Positions 47,049-59,844 of a stretch of 64,000 nt of DNA are shown one piece after another; position 1 is the first letter of the stretch, and each line of letters starts with the position of its first letter. This DNA is from Collybia mongolica (lineage: Eukaryota > Basidiomycota > Agaricomycetes > Agaricales > Clitocybaceae), in assembly GCA_013420905.1 (NCBI GenBank), contig JAAXNY010000013.1, positions 1,302,001 to 1,366,000 on the forward strand, in the 5' to 3' direction. Below the pieces are notes generated by a model. It saw only the letters and a list, made by a program, of their open reading frames with translations. It was not told where the DNA came from and made no database searches. Position numbers and translations under genes: made by a program.

Positions 47049-47942
47049 ATGTCTCTAGCTAAACTCACGTCCTTATCGACCCAAACGCTTTCGCTGCTTC
47101 TTGAGCGTCAACGCCTCCATACTCTACCTTCGTTCTCAGCGACGCCTGATTCTCAGTCAATAACGAAGCCGGGTTCATTGCATCTTCCCCAAATCACCAA
47201 AAATCTGAATAAGCTTCGAGCCGGAATTCTCGACCTAGAGGCGAAAGAGGGACGCTCGGAGGCTGTCAGGCTGCTGCGGAGCCAACATGAGCGGATGAGG
47301 GGAATGTTGGGTGGAGAAGGTGTTGTAGAGAGGTTCGTATCATCATCCCCGGTACATAGGCCTGTAGGATTTTACATGTACTTCAGTTTAGACCATGAAG
47401 CAGAGGACACACCAAATTCTACACCTTCACCACCATCAACAGCGCCATCTGACTTCCCTTCAAAGCCTCCGGCAAAGGACGCAGAACCTTTGTATTCGCC
47501 ATACACAGACGACCCGGAGGCTGGATACGAACCGGGCATGATTATGCAAACCCAGCGACAGATGATGAATGGTTCGTTTTCTACAAACAGATCGTAGCGC
47601 TAAATAACAGAGCACTGTCCCCCAGAACAAGACGAACACCTAGACAGATTGTCACACTCCATCAGCCGCCAGCACCACATATCGTTGCAGATAAATGACG
47701 AACTAGATGTTCATACTGGCCTTCTACAAGAACTGGATACCGACCTGGATCGCACAGAGAGCAGGCTCACGGGCGCACGGCGGCGACTGGACAAGGTGGC
47801 AAAAGGGGCGAAAGAAAATGGCTAGCGTTGTTCTATTTTTTCAACCTCTTCCCTGAAGCTGACCTCTATTATAGGATCTACAGTTACCATTGCGCTTCTC
47901 ATTCTAGTCCTCCTTATTCTCATCATTATCTTCAAAACATGA
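47049..47942 (+). CDS. SYN8: Qc-SNARE, syntaxin-8 (SYN8)-like
   Basis: Three exons (47049-47571, 47626-47820, 47875-47942) give 261 residues if the last intron is accepted. An N-terminal helical region (LSLLLERQRLHTL; KNLNKLRAGILDLEAKEGRS) is followed by a Pro/Ser linker. The SNARE motif reads QDEHLDRLSHSISRQHHISL, then QINDELDVHTGLLQELDTDL, with the central Gln layer. The tail is a single hydrophobic anchor (TVTIALLILVLLILIIIF) near the C-terminus. Such proteins mediate fusion at endosomes/vacuole. The first intron is GT-AG, but the second needs a GC donor with poor context (GCTAGC at 47821) to avoid a stop and reach the anchor. The start at 47049 is supported by the conserved MSLAKLTSL start; a frame upstream is open to 46944 but not needed. 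Confidence 0.85.
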
Positions 47943-48161
47943 AGACATGGTGTTTGCGTGTCCCTTTGCATATCTATTTTTATCTGATTTCGGAATCACT
48001 GCATTTTTCTTTGTAACCATATACGCTCGTTCATGGACTTGGCGAAGGTATTGACGTACCCAACGATAATTTATTACTATTCTTCACCCCGGATCAATGA
48101 TCAGTCGCATGTCCGCTACCTCATCAAGACATTGGTATTGTGTTTTCCTTGTGCTGTTTCG

Positions 48162-49120
48162 TCAAATGGCGACGCCCAAGACAGCCCAAATCGCTTTCCC
48201 TAAAATTGGAACCCCGTCGTTTCGCCAGTCTTCCCTCTTTTTTACATCCGCAGCCATCCCGGTATCGAATACCCCAGTATTCAAACGAGCCTCCACAAGA
48301 CCACTAACTATGCCCTTGTCGAACTCGGGGTGGCCTTGGATCGCAAATACCTGAACATCCTTTAACGACCTGTTCTCAGGAGTGGTGCCAGGCAAGAACC
48401 GGACCATGCCTTGGTTTAGACAAGCCGATGTAGAGCCCAAGAGATGGAAGGTGGGTGGAACAGTCGGGACATGGTCTCTGTGCATTTGTTGGACGTTCTA
48501 GTGAATTATCCATATTAATCGGATAACTAATTGTTTTACGGCACGTCGCGCGCTTACCAAAGTCTCTACTCCAAAAAACTCTTTTCCGAGGTTCGTGAGG
48601 TTGATGGTTGTGGGGCCCACTTCCCATATCCCGCCGTTTGGCACGCACTCGCCGCCCAAGGCGCGTCCAATGATCTGATGCCCAAAACATATTCCTGCGA
48701 CCCGATCAACCAGTAAACGACCACTAAGGTGTATCAGGAATGTACCAATTAACTTGATCCGAGGCAGGTCGTTTGCGATACGTGCGATGAAGGCCACGAG
48801 TTTGTTGATCCATTCAATATTCTCATACGCAGAAGCCGCTGAAAGTTTACAACATCTATGATAATCACAGTACCCTGCATTTAACGTAGCTTACCCGATC
48901 CTGTCAAGACTATGCCGTCGTATTGGTCAAGCTTTTCTTGAGATGGATACTCCATTTTATTGAAGACATCGTAGGCGTCAAGAGTGAAGTCCGCATTCTC
49001 CGGGAGTGAGTTACGGAAGAACGTCCCGAATACCTGAGAATAATCTCCGTACTGTTCGAGTAAGTTGGCGGTAAGGCTACCACAAATAAGGAGAGCAAGT
49101 GATTTAGTTGAGGTCGACAT
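48162..49120 (-). CDS. Class I glutamine amidotransferase-like protein
   Basis: Minus strand, ATG 49120 to stop 48162, four exons with three introns. It begins MSTSTKSLALLICGSLTANL, with SQVFGTFFRN, YDGIVLTGS and YENIEWINKLVAFIARIAND. Splicing out about 51 nt after RIKLI restores GICFGHQIIGRALGG, which supplies the nucleophile Cys in GxCxGxQ. The C-terminal exon has MHRDHVPTVPP and FAIQGHPEFD, giving the His-x-Glu of the triad. It resembles stand-alone GATase proteins such as yeast YLR126C, of uncertain substrate. It lacks a synthase domain, so it is not GMP synthase itself. All catalytic residues are present. Confidence 0.88.
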
Positions 49121-49800
49121 TAGTTGTTTGGAACTTGAAATACTGAGGCTCGGGCCGTGTAGCCGTTGGGAAAGTCAGCCGGGTATCACCGACCTCCCGT
49201 TATAACGTCCTCTCTTGACAATCATTCCGTTAAATTCGGTTCAAGAACTTGTCGGTATGCTTAGTGCAAGGAACTTGTGTTGTTACCCCCGTGGGCAGGT
49301 ATGTACTCCACCGGCATCAGTGTCATCGACTTGGCGAGACTGAAATAGACGACAAGGGCTGTGATCTACATGTGTAGCTGGGTGTTCTTAGAGGCGACAA
49401 GTTACTAATTTTGGCCTTTTTTTTGAAGATCCACGAGGTCATAATGTCGTGTGCTTAAGTTCAGCTGGCACCAGCTCAGCCGTCAACATGTGTCGGCAAT
49501 GCGTGTGTTGGGAGTCCGTTGCCAATGAATGCAGGATACATGAGATTCTGAGACGTATGAGTGTCCTTTCTTCATATTGTGTCCCACACGGTTATATGTG
49601 AGTGGCCTGTAAGTGCAAGTGATTTACATACTACCAACTGATGGATGTGAGGCTCAGGGCCAGATGAGCACGTGCCAAGAATAGACATTAATTGATTGGG
49701 TTATCGGAGTTTGTAATAACAAGACCAGGAACGTTGAGAAAGTCCGGCCAAAAGGAAAAAGTGAGGCCAAAACATTCGGCGAGAAATCTTCCTTGCCACC
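49121..49800. promoter_or_regulatory. Divergent intergenic region
   Basis: A 680-bp head-to-head gap between the amidotransferase (minus) and the gene at 49801 (plus). It presumably holds both promoters. I see no TATA box or coding frame. Confidence 0.4.
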
Positions 49801-52447
49801 ATGGACGACGGCGACCATGAGGGGTTACACACTGCCCTCCACAACGATCCTCGATTCCTCGTCGCCACCACCATCGCCACTCTCGTCATCGCTGGTTCTG
49901 CATACATCTGGCGGTCAAATCCGAGGCTCTTACTTCTTGATTCACACCAGAGGGGTGAGCATCCTCACGGGGACCCTGACTCCGAGCGAGTGACAGCCGA
50001 CCATGAATTTGCAGGTCCAGAGACATCAAAAGTTGGAGCTGTTTCTTCGAAAGAGGCTGCTGCTGGCACCGCACTCGCTCCCAACGATGAGCTCGGCAAC
50101 CGGAGTGATGCCAAGGACCTAAAAAATCCCCGTCCAAAGGAGAGGCGCCGAAGGGGAAAGGACCCCCTCAAAGATATTCTTAAAAGTGGTAAAAAGTTCA
50201 AGGGTCTAGGAAGGTCGAGCAGAGCTGACGATGCGGAGGATAATATCACCGGCCCAGCAACGCCGTACCTCGACACTCGCGAATCTACGCGCTTTTCTCA
50301 TTCGCGCGAGCCTTCTCTTGCAACTTCGTCAAGATCGGTTTCTACGACATCTCATTCAAATTCTACTGCTCCTTTATCAAAGACGGACTGGGCTAGTAGC
50401 CAGGGGGATGACAATGACGAACCACCAGCATCCTCATCGACATTCACGGTCTCTGGTAACCTGAATATGGGATCTCAAACTTCGCTCTTCGTGGGGGAAA
50501 CTTCTGATCATTTGGCTCCTGGTTTTTCTTCGACATTACAGGATTCAGATCCACCTCTACAGCCACAAACACCCGAATTTCCGAATATCTCCCTGTCTGC
50601 ATCCTCGTCCACCTCACATACCAGTTCTGTGTTCTCCTCTAACTCTGGTATAACTCCGAACACCTCACCGACGTTATCCCTCTCTGGGAAGACACCTACC
50701 TTAGCTCAGGCTGACTCTTCGTTCTCATCATCACGACATATATCTTCCAGCTCCGTCTCGAATACCGCCAATTCATCGTCCGCCCAGCATGTCCAGAAGG
50801 CTCCGGGCCCATGGGACTGGGATGGTGCAGGGCCAAGTCCGTCAGCCGATGCCGTTCTCAAGCCCCCGCGATTTCGGTCAAAATCGAAAGGCTCTGGACC
50901 TACACCAATCTCTCCACACTTACAAACCTCGGCTTCGTCAACCACGGCTTCAGTTGAGTCACGTCCCCTTTTTCCAGATGCAAGCATACCTCCAATCACA
51001 TCCGTTGGATCACATGATGATGTGTCGGTTCCATTAGCGTTTCCAACACTGAACTCAGTTCCCGGTACTTTATCGGGTTCTCCTGTTTCCCCGGTGCCCA
51101 GTCGAATTGTGAACAATACTACCTCGGCAGGAACTGGCGGTGGGATCAACGGAAATGGAAGCATTCCTAGACACGCACCAATCCCAAGATGTCCACCGAC
51201 TCCAGGTACCAACACTCCACCGCTCTCGGCCCAAACTCAGCTAGCGTCATTGAGAGGCGCACTAGAAGCAGCTCGGATGAGGGAGGAGAAGACAAAAATA
51301 GACATGGAAAGGTACGCCAAGGATCTTGAGGTGATGCGGTGGGAGAATGCTTCGGCGAGACGTCGAGAGGTAGAGGTAATTGTTTTTCTTTCCCAGCTGC
51401 TCCCTCATAATTGAATACTCTCTACGCTAGCTTCAAGCTCAGGTTCACCATTTAATGCATCAACTACAGACTTATGCAGCAGCCTTTGCCACTGTTTCTG
51501 GTCAACCTTCACCAATTACCCAACACCACAACTCAGCTAGTAACACGAACACAAATGGGTCGTCTAATCCATCCCAGAACGGATATCATTATCAACCATC
51601 ACCCACATCAGGCCCGCACTCTCCTCCCATGCACCTACAAATCCCTCCCCCAGGACACATGTTGGGCATGCTTTCTCCCACAATGTTGTCTCCAATGGCA
51701 ATGTCTCATTCACCCTTCTATCCGTATTCATCCCTCTCGCCCCTCACCCATCACTCTCATCCCCATCTTCAACCAAATCAGTCTCCCCATCAGCCCAGCT
51801 TGTATTCTATGATATTTCCTCACGTTCCTGGGACAAGCGGGACCGGTAGTGGGCCTTCTTCTGTCGCCGGGTCGTCCTCAACTGGATCACGTTCGCCTGA
51901 TCTGACTGGATCTCCATCTCCGGCTTCCGCTTCACTTGATCGTGGGAAACAGCGGAGACGGACTAGGATATGGACTGCTGGTGCTCAGATAGGCGAGCAC
52001 AGGGGTGTGTGGGAGGAGAATGAAGGCGATACGGAAGTGACTGACGTTAATGGCGGGAGAAGGGTGGAAGACGAGTACACTGACGATAGCGATGGTGAAC
52101 AGGTGAACGAGGTTCTAGCAGATGCTATACTGAAGCGGCCAGAAAGCATCAGAAGCCTCTCGTCAAAAAAAGGCAAGGTCAAGGCGAGAGAGTCCGAGGT
52201 CCAGGAACATGCAGAGTTTACGTTCCCCTCCCTGTCGAGTTTCGGAACTAGCATTCGTCAGCGCAATGTGCCTATCGATACACCAGAGGACAATTTGACC
52301 GATCCATCACTCACAGATGACGCTAACACACACGGGTTAGAGGTTGAAGACGTGGCTGTGGAATTTGAAGAGGTTACACCACCGGCTCTTCCACCACCTA
52401 TGCCAGACCTATCGGGGCAACTACAACAAGAGGATGATCCACATTGA
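49801..52447 (+). CDS. Large disordered membrane-anchored protein, unknown function
   Basis: Two exons (49801-51375, 51431-52447) join in frame to 863 residues. Near the N-terminus one hydrophobic span (about residues 18-37, FLVATTIATLVIAGSAYIW) is followed by a basic block (KERRRRGKDPLKDILKSGKK). Then comes a very long Ser/Pro/Thr-rich disordered region. Residues about 480-540 form a probable coiled coil (LRGALEAARMREEKTKID; REVELQAQVHHLMHQLQTYA), crossing the intron. A Pro/His/Ser-rich segment with PYSSLSPLTHHSHPH and an acidic C-terminus follow. I do not recognise a domain family. The single N-terminal anchor and coiled coil suggest a tethering or scaffold role at a membrane, but that is inference. 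The intron is GT-AG and the frame is preserved through it. Confidence 0.8.
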
Positions 52448-53333
52448 GATGATATTCTCCCCACCCTCATTCTTTTAACTTCCGAGGCTTACCTCGTGAG
52501 GTCTTTCGTTGCATAACCATATTATTGTTAAAGTATTTCTAGCATCGTCGGCATGTCATTTCATTGTTCGTAGGACCATCTAAACATTTCTTTCTCAAGT
52601 TTGCGTTCATATAATTTCAGCGTTCGCGCAGACTCCTGTTTTTTTTTACTACCTATAACATACCCTAGTAGGCTGTTCTGTTATCTACCCACCACTGATG
52701 TCACGGACTTCCTAACGTGTTGTCCACGTCTAAAAAGCGACTCCGGGACCGATCGCCGTCTATTTCGACTTGTGCAGAGTTTATGCAGGCAATTGTTTCG
52801 GGTTCAGTCCTGATCTCGCAAATTTGCACTCATCCATAAAAGGTCCTGTTGTCACCGGCGACCCTCATGAAGTACACAGATTATGGAATTCTTAGAAGAA
52901 TATCATATCAACCTGTATGCTGGGCTTATGTCCAAGAGGAGGTCCTTTTGTGTATGCCGACTTCCATAACTGGAAAGCCAATTAGATGCCCTAGTATTTT
53001 CGATATGTGCCACCCAGGTATGTCTTTCGAGAGTAGCTTCTGAGGCCGGCGTTAACGCTAATTCTGGACCATGTGATTCCTAGGCCTCATTGATGACCAA
53101 TGAACGTTGAAAGTTGAACATTGAACGCCCTGTTTCTCACCTCGACATTCCTTCGATCGATTTCCATCGGGAGTCCTGTCAACGCTAGAGCAGGGGCTGT
53201 GCATCTCACCAGGCGCCCGTTACGACATATACCTTCTTCTAATGGCGGTGCTAGTGAAGTCCAGTATATATGAAGTTGTTGGCAATACAGTCTCCCTCTT
53301 GCGGCCCTCAGCCCCCAAGGCCAAATTCAATAC
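52448..53333. other. Intergenic region, no gene seen
   Basis: 886 bp with only short frames. Near 53285 the sequence approaches the start of the membrane-protein gene (TATATGAAG near 53265 could be part of its promoter). Confidence 0.45.
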
Positions 53334-55417
53334 ATGCCTATCTTACTCGCCAATTTCGCCCTGCAGGCTGTTAATAGCAGTCTGAATTCACGTCCCGTCA
53401 ACGATACAAATGATCAGAGAAGCCTTTGGGACATATTTTGGAGTTGTGTGGTCACGATCTTTGCATGTACCTGGATTGCCATCCATCCCAACATCCCAGC
53501 AGTTGATGATATGCTAATCGTGGTCGCTTTTCGACGGGGGGGCTTGATGTTGTGTGGAATGGTCGCACCTGAGATCATCATCTTGTGGTCCATGAGACAA
53601 TGGTACAGTGCACGCAGAATCGGACAGGCACATAAAGGTTCGTCCTACAGGAATCCCCTTTACATTTGGTCCTCTAAGCGTTGATACACACAGATAAAGG
53701 CTGGACCACGACCCATGGTTTTTTTCTACAGATGGGGGGGTTCATGATGCACGATGGAAGAAATCACCCATATCCTATCCAGTTGAAGGAGTTGGAGGCC
53801 AGGCATACGAAGGGCGAGATTAATTGGCCCAAGATTACGGAGATCGAAATACAGGACAGAAGCAAGGGAGACGCCCTCTCAAAGGGAATAGTCATTCTCC
53901 AGACTTCATGGTTCCTCGTACAATGCATTGGTCGACAATGTGTGGGGCTTGCTATCACAGAGCTCGAACTTGTCACATTGGCATTCGCAGCTCTGAACAT
54001 CGTGATTTACTTCTTCTGGTGGAACAAACCAGTCGATGTGCGATGCCCTCATCCCATCTACTTAAATAGACATGATGGCATCGACGATGCCCCCGATACT
54101 GTGACTGGATCCAAGGGATTATTCAGGCTGTTCCGCAGTTTCGCCATGGGCCTTATCCGCTCTCTCTGGTTTTGTATAAAACTCCTCAACCCTCCCATCA
54201 AAAGCATTCTTCACAGTAAAGGAGCAAGACTGCTCATGATACTGGCATATATCCAACGGCCTGCATCACTCCTCTTGAAATTCTTACTCAAAGGAGCTCT
54301 CGCCATAAAAGGGAACAACGCTCAGGTCACGCGAGGAAGAGTCCCGACTCTCTATGCTGCCCAGTTTGATTCAAAGCCAACCACATTTTTCTTGATGACG
54401 TTGGTATGCGCTTTCATCGGCAGTGTGTTTGGCGGTATTCATTGTATAGCATGGTCATTCCAGTTCATATGTTACAGAGACCAATTACTATGGCGAGTAT
54501 CTTCCCTAACCATCACTTGTGCCCCCCTTCCTATCGCACTGCTCTCCAACGATATGTCACGTATGGAGGATGATGTGTTGATAGGTTGGGTCATCCGGCA
54601 ACGTTCAGTCACAGGGAATAGGACTGTATCAGGCGACTTCCTACAGCACCAGAGCGACGATATCGTTAACGAGGGTGACGAAACCATTTTCGAGATCAGT
54701 GTGGACTCTGTCATAGACCCAGGGACCGAAGAGATATCCTACATTCCTCCACCACCAACCGCCGTTGTTTCCCCAAGATGGATGCCGTATGAGCTTGTGA
54801 CCATGGAGCCCCAGCCCGATGATACCATTCTCCCCATAAGCTACAGGCATAGTACACATCTACAGGTTCAACAGCCAAACGCATTGTATAGTGACGCCGG
54901 CGTCAATTCCCCTTTATTAAACAGTTTGGAGGCATGTTCCGCTGCACCATCGCACGTCAAAGCTAAATCATACAAGCCTTCATGGTGGTGCGCTGCTTTA
55001 TCGATTTGGCGGGATACTTTCGTACGGGGACGCCATACTTTGTTTCGATGGTATAACAACATATCATACTGGTTATTAGAAATCAAGGATATTCTGCCGG
55101 ATGGTCTCCGCCCGACTCTATCGATGTGGCGTCATACCTTCTTACAATTGCGCTTTACTCGGTGGTTAGTGGTCATGAGGGGTATCCTACTGGGTACCGC
55201 CTATTTTGGTGATGAATTTCGAAGTCGCTACACCTCCTGGCGCTATGCTCTTATGACCTTGATTTGGGTCACTAAATGTATCTTGCTGGCGGGTCTCACG
55301 TCTGCGTATGCCACCGCACGAGTCATACTGATTGTCCAGGCCCTCATGGCCCTCAAGACACTGTCCCCTGGGGCACTACAAGCCATGGATTGGACAAGTT
55401 TCATCCCCCATTTCTGA
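53334..55417 (+). CDS. Multi-span membrane protein of a large agaricomycete-specific family
   Basis: Two exons (53334-53637, 53694-55417) join to 675 residues. After the N-terminus, SCVVTIFACTWIAIHPNIPA leads into GGLMLCGMVAPEIIILWSMR and QWYSARR, then THGFFLQMGGFMMHDG. The block EIEIQDRSKGDALSKGIVIL, with LQTSWFLVQCIGR, leads to ITELELVTLAFAALNIVIYF and FWWNKPVDVRCPHP. Several further hydrophobic spans follow (FFLMTLVCAFIGSVFGGIHC). These signatures (HPN(I/V)P, ITELEL.T.AFA, WWNKP) are familiar from a large, highly multiplied family of uncharacterised membrane proteins in mushroom-forming fungi. Function is unknown. The last about 200 residues are more variable. Confidence 0.85.
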
Positions 55418-56072
55418 ACAAAGTCTTCCAACATACGTGCGTACTGGGCCTTCATGTAGTCCCTCTCCTTCCCCCACAAACAAGACTTTTACGCCGCCCG
55501 CCCTCAGCCGATTCCGATATAGTGTTTAGCGCAATCATACGGTACTACTTAGTCAATGCTCTACAGGAACGTCCACACCTTTGGGTTCAGGAAGTTAACG
55601 CTCTATCCCGACCCACACTTGACGTGCAGTACTGCAGGGCCACCGATGACCTGGTTTCCAGTCACCCATTCCCAGTGTTCGAGGGCTGACATCCACTCTG
55701 ACAACTCTGGCACTATAATCGCCGACCCACTCGACCTCGATTTCCTTATGTTCTGGTAGTAAACGCACTACATGGCTTAGCTTGCACAGCCACGTTGACG
55801 GACACTTAATTCATTGTCGTTTTATCTGAAGATTAATGGACACGTCCCATTCAACACCATAACGCTGTTCTACTATGCTCTAGGTCTATTTTCCGCAGCT
55901 GACTGCCAGTGGTGTTGTTTTATCTACCCATTTGTAGAGCAAATTTTTCGACTGTGATTCACTCCAATATTAAGTCAAGAGACTCCTTCATAGGAATTCT
56001 GCGCCGCATACCCCACGTCAGGTACATACAGAAGCAACACTGTTAATCAATGATTCATGGGATTTTGGACTC
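55418..56072. other. Intergenic region, no gene seen
   Basis: 655 bp between the membrane-protein gene and its broken paralogue. One short frame at 55276-55689 extends from the gene in a shadow frame and is not supported. Confidence 0.45.
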
Positions 56073-56879
56073 ATGAGATCATGTGAACGAGGCAGTGCGC
56101 CCACCCAGTTACGCCTCATTCAACGTCAGCTGCGATTGCCGATGGCGATGCCCAGGATTCGGGACAGAAGCAAAGGCGACGCCTTCTCAAAGGGTTTTGT
56201 TTGTCTTCCAGACATCCTGGTTCATGTACAATATATCAGCCGAGGTGCCGTGGGTCTTGCGATCACAAAACTCGAGCTCGTTACATTGGCGTTTGCAGCT
56301 TTGAACGCGGTGACACATTTCTTCTGGTGGAACAAATCCTTTGATGTGCAGTGCCCCCACCCCGTTTATCTCAGGGGGTCTCAAGGTCAATATGCCAAAT
56401 ACGTCAGCCATACAACATCTCAACCCACATACAACAAGCCTAACAGTTCACCTCGTGTGATCCATGTCATTTGAACGCGGTTGAAATCAATCCCTCTTCC
56501 GTGTTACGAAATCTCACGACACCGTTCGCCGTTCGCTCATATGTTCACTTATTTCCAGCGCCCTGTGATGCTTCTCATGAAGCTTTTCGTCAGAATCATT
56601 CTTCCCATCACAGGGAAGAGGAACGACATCACATCAATGAGAAGAGTCCCTACTTTCTACGCCGCGCGATTCGAGTCAAGCGCGACTCAATTCTCCTTGA
56701 TGACTATGGCATGTGCCCTAATTGGCAGTGCATATGTCAGCATACATTGTATTGCACGCCGTTTCGGTTTTCATCTCCCATGCAGTGGCATGCACCGACT
56801 TCTCTGGCGGACATCTTCCCTTGTCATCACGTGTGTACCTCTCGTTATCGCACTCATATGTCGCACCAAAATCGCATAA
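56073..56879 (+). pseudogene. Broken paralogue of the membrane-protein family
   Basis: Two pieces in different frames match the gene at 53334-55417. 56142-56371 reads IRDRSKGDAFSKGF, ITKLELVTLAFAALNAVTHF and FWWNKSFDVQCPHPVYL. 56545-56879 reads RRVPTFYAARFESSATQFSL and HRLLWRTSSLVITCVPLVIA, aligning with the C-terminal third of the same protein. The intervening part and both ends are missing and the frame shifts between pieces. It is a decayed tandem duplicate. Confidence 0.88.
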
Positions 56880-57300
56880 CCCCACCAGCCCGCTGACGCC
56901 GCAAAGCCCGCTACTTTTCAGATTTCACCGTTATCGCATGGCTCTCGGGGCACTTTAGAAGTTCATGTTTTGTATTTGCTTCACTAAAATGCTACTGCAG
57001 TCAACGAGCTCTCAAATTAATGGTCTTGAACAACCATTTTGAATTATTTAGCCAGTGTGTCTGATGCAAGCAATTTCCTGATCTCATACAATTATTGTTA
57101 GAGGTAGACATAGTCATGCTCAATGACCTGGTTCTGTGCCAGGTGTAAGGGGATTGCTCCATGCCAACATCACTACCACTGATCAAAGACTGTCACTGCA
57201 TGTCAAAGCTTGTACTGTCAACTGATTGCATGGCAAACAACCACACCAATATGCATGCCACTTGTTGAAATCATGTCAGCCCATCATGCAAATGTACCTA
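56880..57300. other. Start of the A+T-rich transposon block
   Basis: No gene; base composition changes here from about balanced to A+T-rich and CG dinucleotides become rare. Confidence 0.5.
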
Positions 57301-59470
57301 TTGTATTACTGACCCTATTGTTCAACCCTGAGACATGTGTCAACAATAGCAGTACATAGTGGCATTGTGTAGGATAGGTATATAATAGCCACCACTTGGT
57401 AGGGGATTCCTTAGATTGATCTGTTAGGATTTCCCCTATCAAGTGAGTAGTTTAGACTTGTACTTATAACAATATACTTAGGATTTCCCCTATCAGTTGG
57501 AAGTTGGCCAACTCATGATTGCATGCACTTTGACTTAGGGTCACCCTGACAGTAGATCAATCTCACCACAGAGACCAATCCATGTGCCCTTGCCCACCAT
57601 AGCAAGATATGGAGCTCAGAGCAACTTGGAGCACAACACTGACTCTGCTATAACTGCACACCATCCCTCTTCCACCCCCAATCACTCTGATTTGCCTCAT
57701 TTCAATATCACAATGGATGCACCACCCCAGGAAGACCTGTGATTGGAAATTAATGCAATGGTTGAGATGATCCAGCTGCAGTTGGAACAGCTGAAAATGC
57801 TCCAACAAGTCTCCATGTTTGTAAATGGTGCTGTGTGACCTGTAGATACTTCACCACCCACATTGCCCACATTGATACCTCCACCACATGATCAGGAACC
57901 TGTTTGGTGATCATTGCTCTGGCTGGTGTTACCAAATGACTTTGACAGCCAATGCAAAAATGGGTGCACATTCCTGAATATGTGCAAACTGTATATACAG
58001 CTTGTACTACATCAGTTCACAAACAAGGTTGTACAAATCTGATGGGCTTTTACATTCATGAAGACTGGCTGCACATATTTGTTCACTGATTGTGCACTCT
58101 GATATGAACAATCAAAAGGCCTTCCCCTATATCACTCTTGGGAGGCATTCTGATCAGACTTCACACAGCATTTCTTTGTTCAGAGTGAAGTCCAGTATGC
58201 AATCACACAATTGGAGACAAGCAACTACCACCAGGGAATGTGATCTGTCAAGAAGTAAACCAACAAATTCCAAAACCTTGTCAATTAAGTGGGCTACACT
58301 GAGGGACTCACCCTTGTTGTCAAATACTGCAAGGGCCTTATGGCTGACATCCAGACACAGGTAGCAACAATAACAACAGGCCAACCTGCCAACAATGATA
58401 TTGAGGCAAGGTATGCAGTGGTGAACATATGCAATGAAAACCATATTACCAATGTGGTGTTCCTGAGTACAAACCCAAAGCCCATAGACCCTTGCCAAGC
58501 CTCGTCAGCCCCACAACTGAGTCCAACAATGTTCAGAATAAGTCCAATGTCAACCTATGCACCAGCCTTCAATGTCAGACCACCCCTGCCAGCACCACCC
58601 ATTCCATCACCCATCCAAACCACCCCAGTACCAGTCCCTATGGATGTTGATGCAATGTGACAACAATCTGGTAACCTGGCACTCTGCTACCATTGCAGAC
58701 AATATGGCCACATGAAATGCAACTGCCCATGCTGGCATGACATGCAGTTCATGACAACAGATGAAGTTGACAACTACGTGCAGGAAGTCCTTGCTGCCAT
58801 GGACATATGAGCTGCAGAGGTGACACTGGTCAGCATGCCAGAAGTCAAAGAGAATGTGCAGGGTTTTGCAATGGGCAGCGGGTGACCAGTACACCCCTGC
58901 TGTCCTCTAAATAGATTTGCTTGTCTACCTGTTGAAAATTACATTGGTAGACATCAAAAACACTTTAGACAACAAAAAGAACACATTGAAGCAATCTATT
59001 TCCATAGACGTACTCAACTCCAACAATGCCACTCAAACACACATACTAAAATGGGAGCAACAACTACCCAAGCAATACATTGTTGGCACCATACCCAGCA
59101 CATGATCACTCAGCATCAAGGTGGAGATCCAGACAACTGACACTGGTGAAAAGATCAGCACAAGTGGACTTGTTGATTGCAGCATGACAGGCCTCTTTGC
59201 AGATGCACAGTATGTTGTGGACAATTGGTTGATGATGCAAACACTTGCACAACTAATACCAGTCTACAATGCTGATGACACACTAAACAAAGGTGGCTCT
59301 ATCACCCAAGTCATTGATCTGATCCTTTGGTACAATGGCCATTCAGAATGCACCCAATTTGCAGTCACACACCTCGGCAAGCAAAACCTCATCCTCAGCT
59401 ACACTTGGCTACTGTATTTTACACTCCCCCACCTATCCTTCTGGACTCCTCTAGACTCCAGTGGACTTTA
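57301..59470 (+). mobile_element. Ty3/gypsy retrotransposon relic (LTR fragment, gag, protease)
   Basis: A TATA box (TATATAA at about 57379) and a leader with a twice-repeated AGGATTTCCCCTATCA (57427 and 57481) are followed by a degraded gag. Its later part runs PMSTYAPAFNVRPPLPAPPI to a PMDVDAM stretch before the zinc knuckle CYHCRQYGHMKCNC. A protease-like frame at 59121-59400 reads LVDCSMTGLFADAQYVVDNW and the ending GKQNLILSYTWL. The catalytic DSG is altered to DCS. Reverse transcriptase and integrase are absent, so only the 5' third survives. Many stops occur in gag. Confidence 0.85.
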
Positions 59471-59474
59471 CTAG
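59121..59474 (+). pseudogene. Gypsy protease fragment
   Basis: Retroviral-type aspartyl protease block: LVDCSMTGLFADAQY (catalytic region, DSGAT altered to DCSMT), IPVYNADDTLNKGG (flap region) and AVTHLGKQNLILSYTWL. Not functional: the motif is changed and the pol part is cut short. Confidence 0.8.
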
Positions 59475-59779
59475 ACTTGTGTTAGGGTTGTCCATCTAGA
59501 CTCTGACTAAGTGCTAAACTTTGACTGGTACAGTAGGCAACAAAATCATTTCAATGTTTTCACATTCTGTAAAGATGCATCCATATGTCAGAAAATAAAA
59601 ATAGGAAAAATATGAAAAAATTACGGAAGCTGCATTGATGTCATATAATGTTGCTTACATAATGTCTTTGCACCACTTCCATTTTTGGTAGCAAAATCAC
59701 AGGATACATACAAAGCCATCATTGAAACGGTTTTGTTGCCCATTGTAAAAAAATAAGAAAGTGCTGAGATCTTAACTGT

Positions 59780-59830
59780 AGTCACATGACTTTGTTTATT
59801 GTTTAATGTATTAAACAAAGTCATGTGACT
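59780..59830. repeat. Perfect 19-bp inverted repeat upstream of the transposase
   Basis: Arms at 59780-59798 and 59812-59830 are exact reverse complements (AGTCACATGACTTTGTTTA on the left) with a 13-nt spacer. It lies between the left TIR and the TATA box. Confidence 0.9.
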
Positions 59831-59844
59831 TGCTCATGTTTTAG

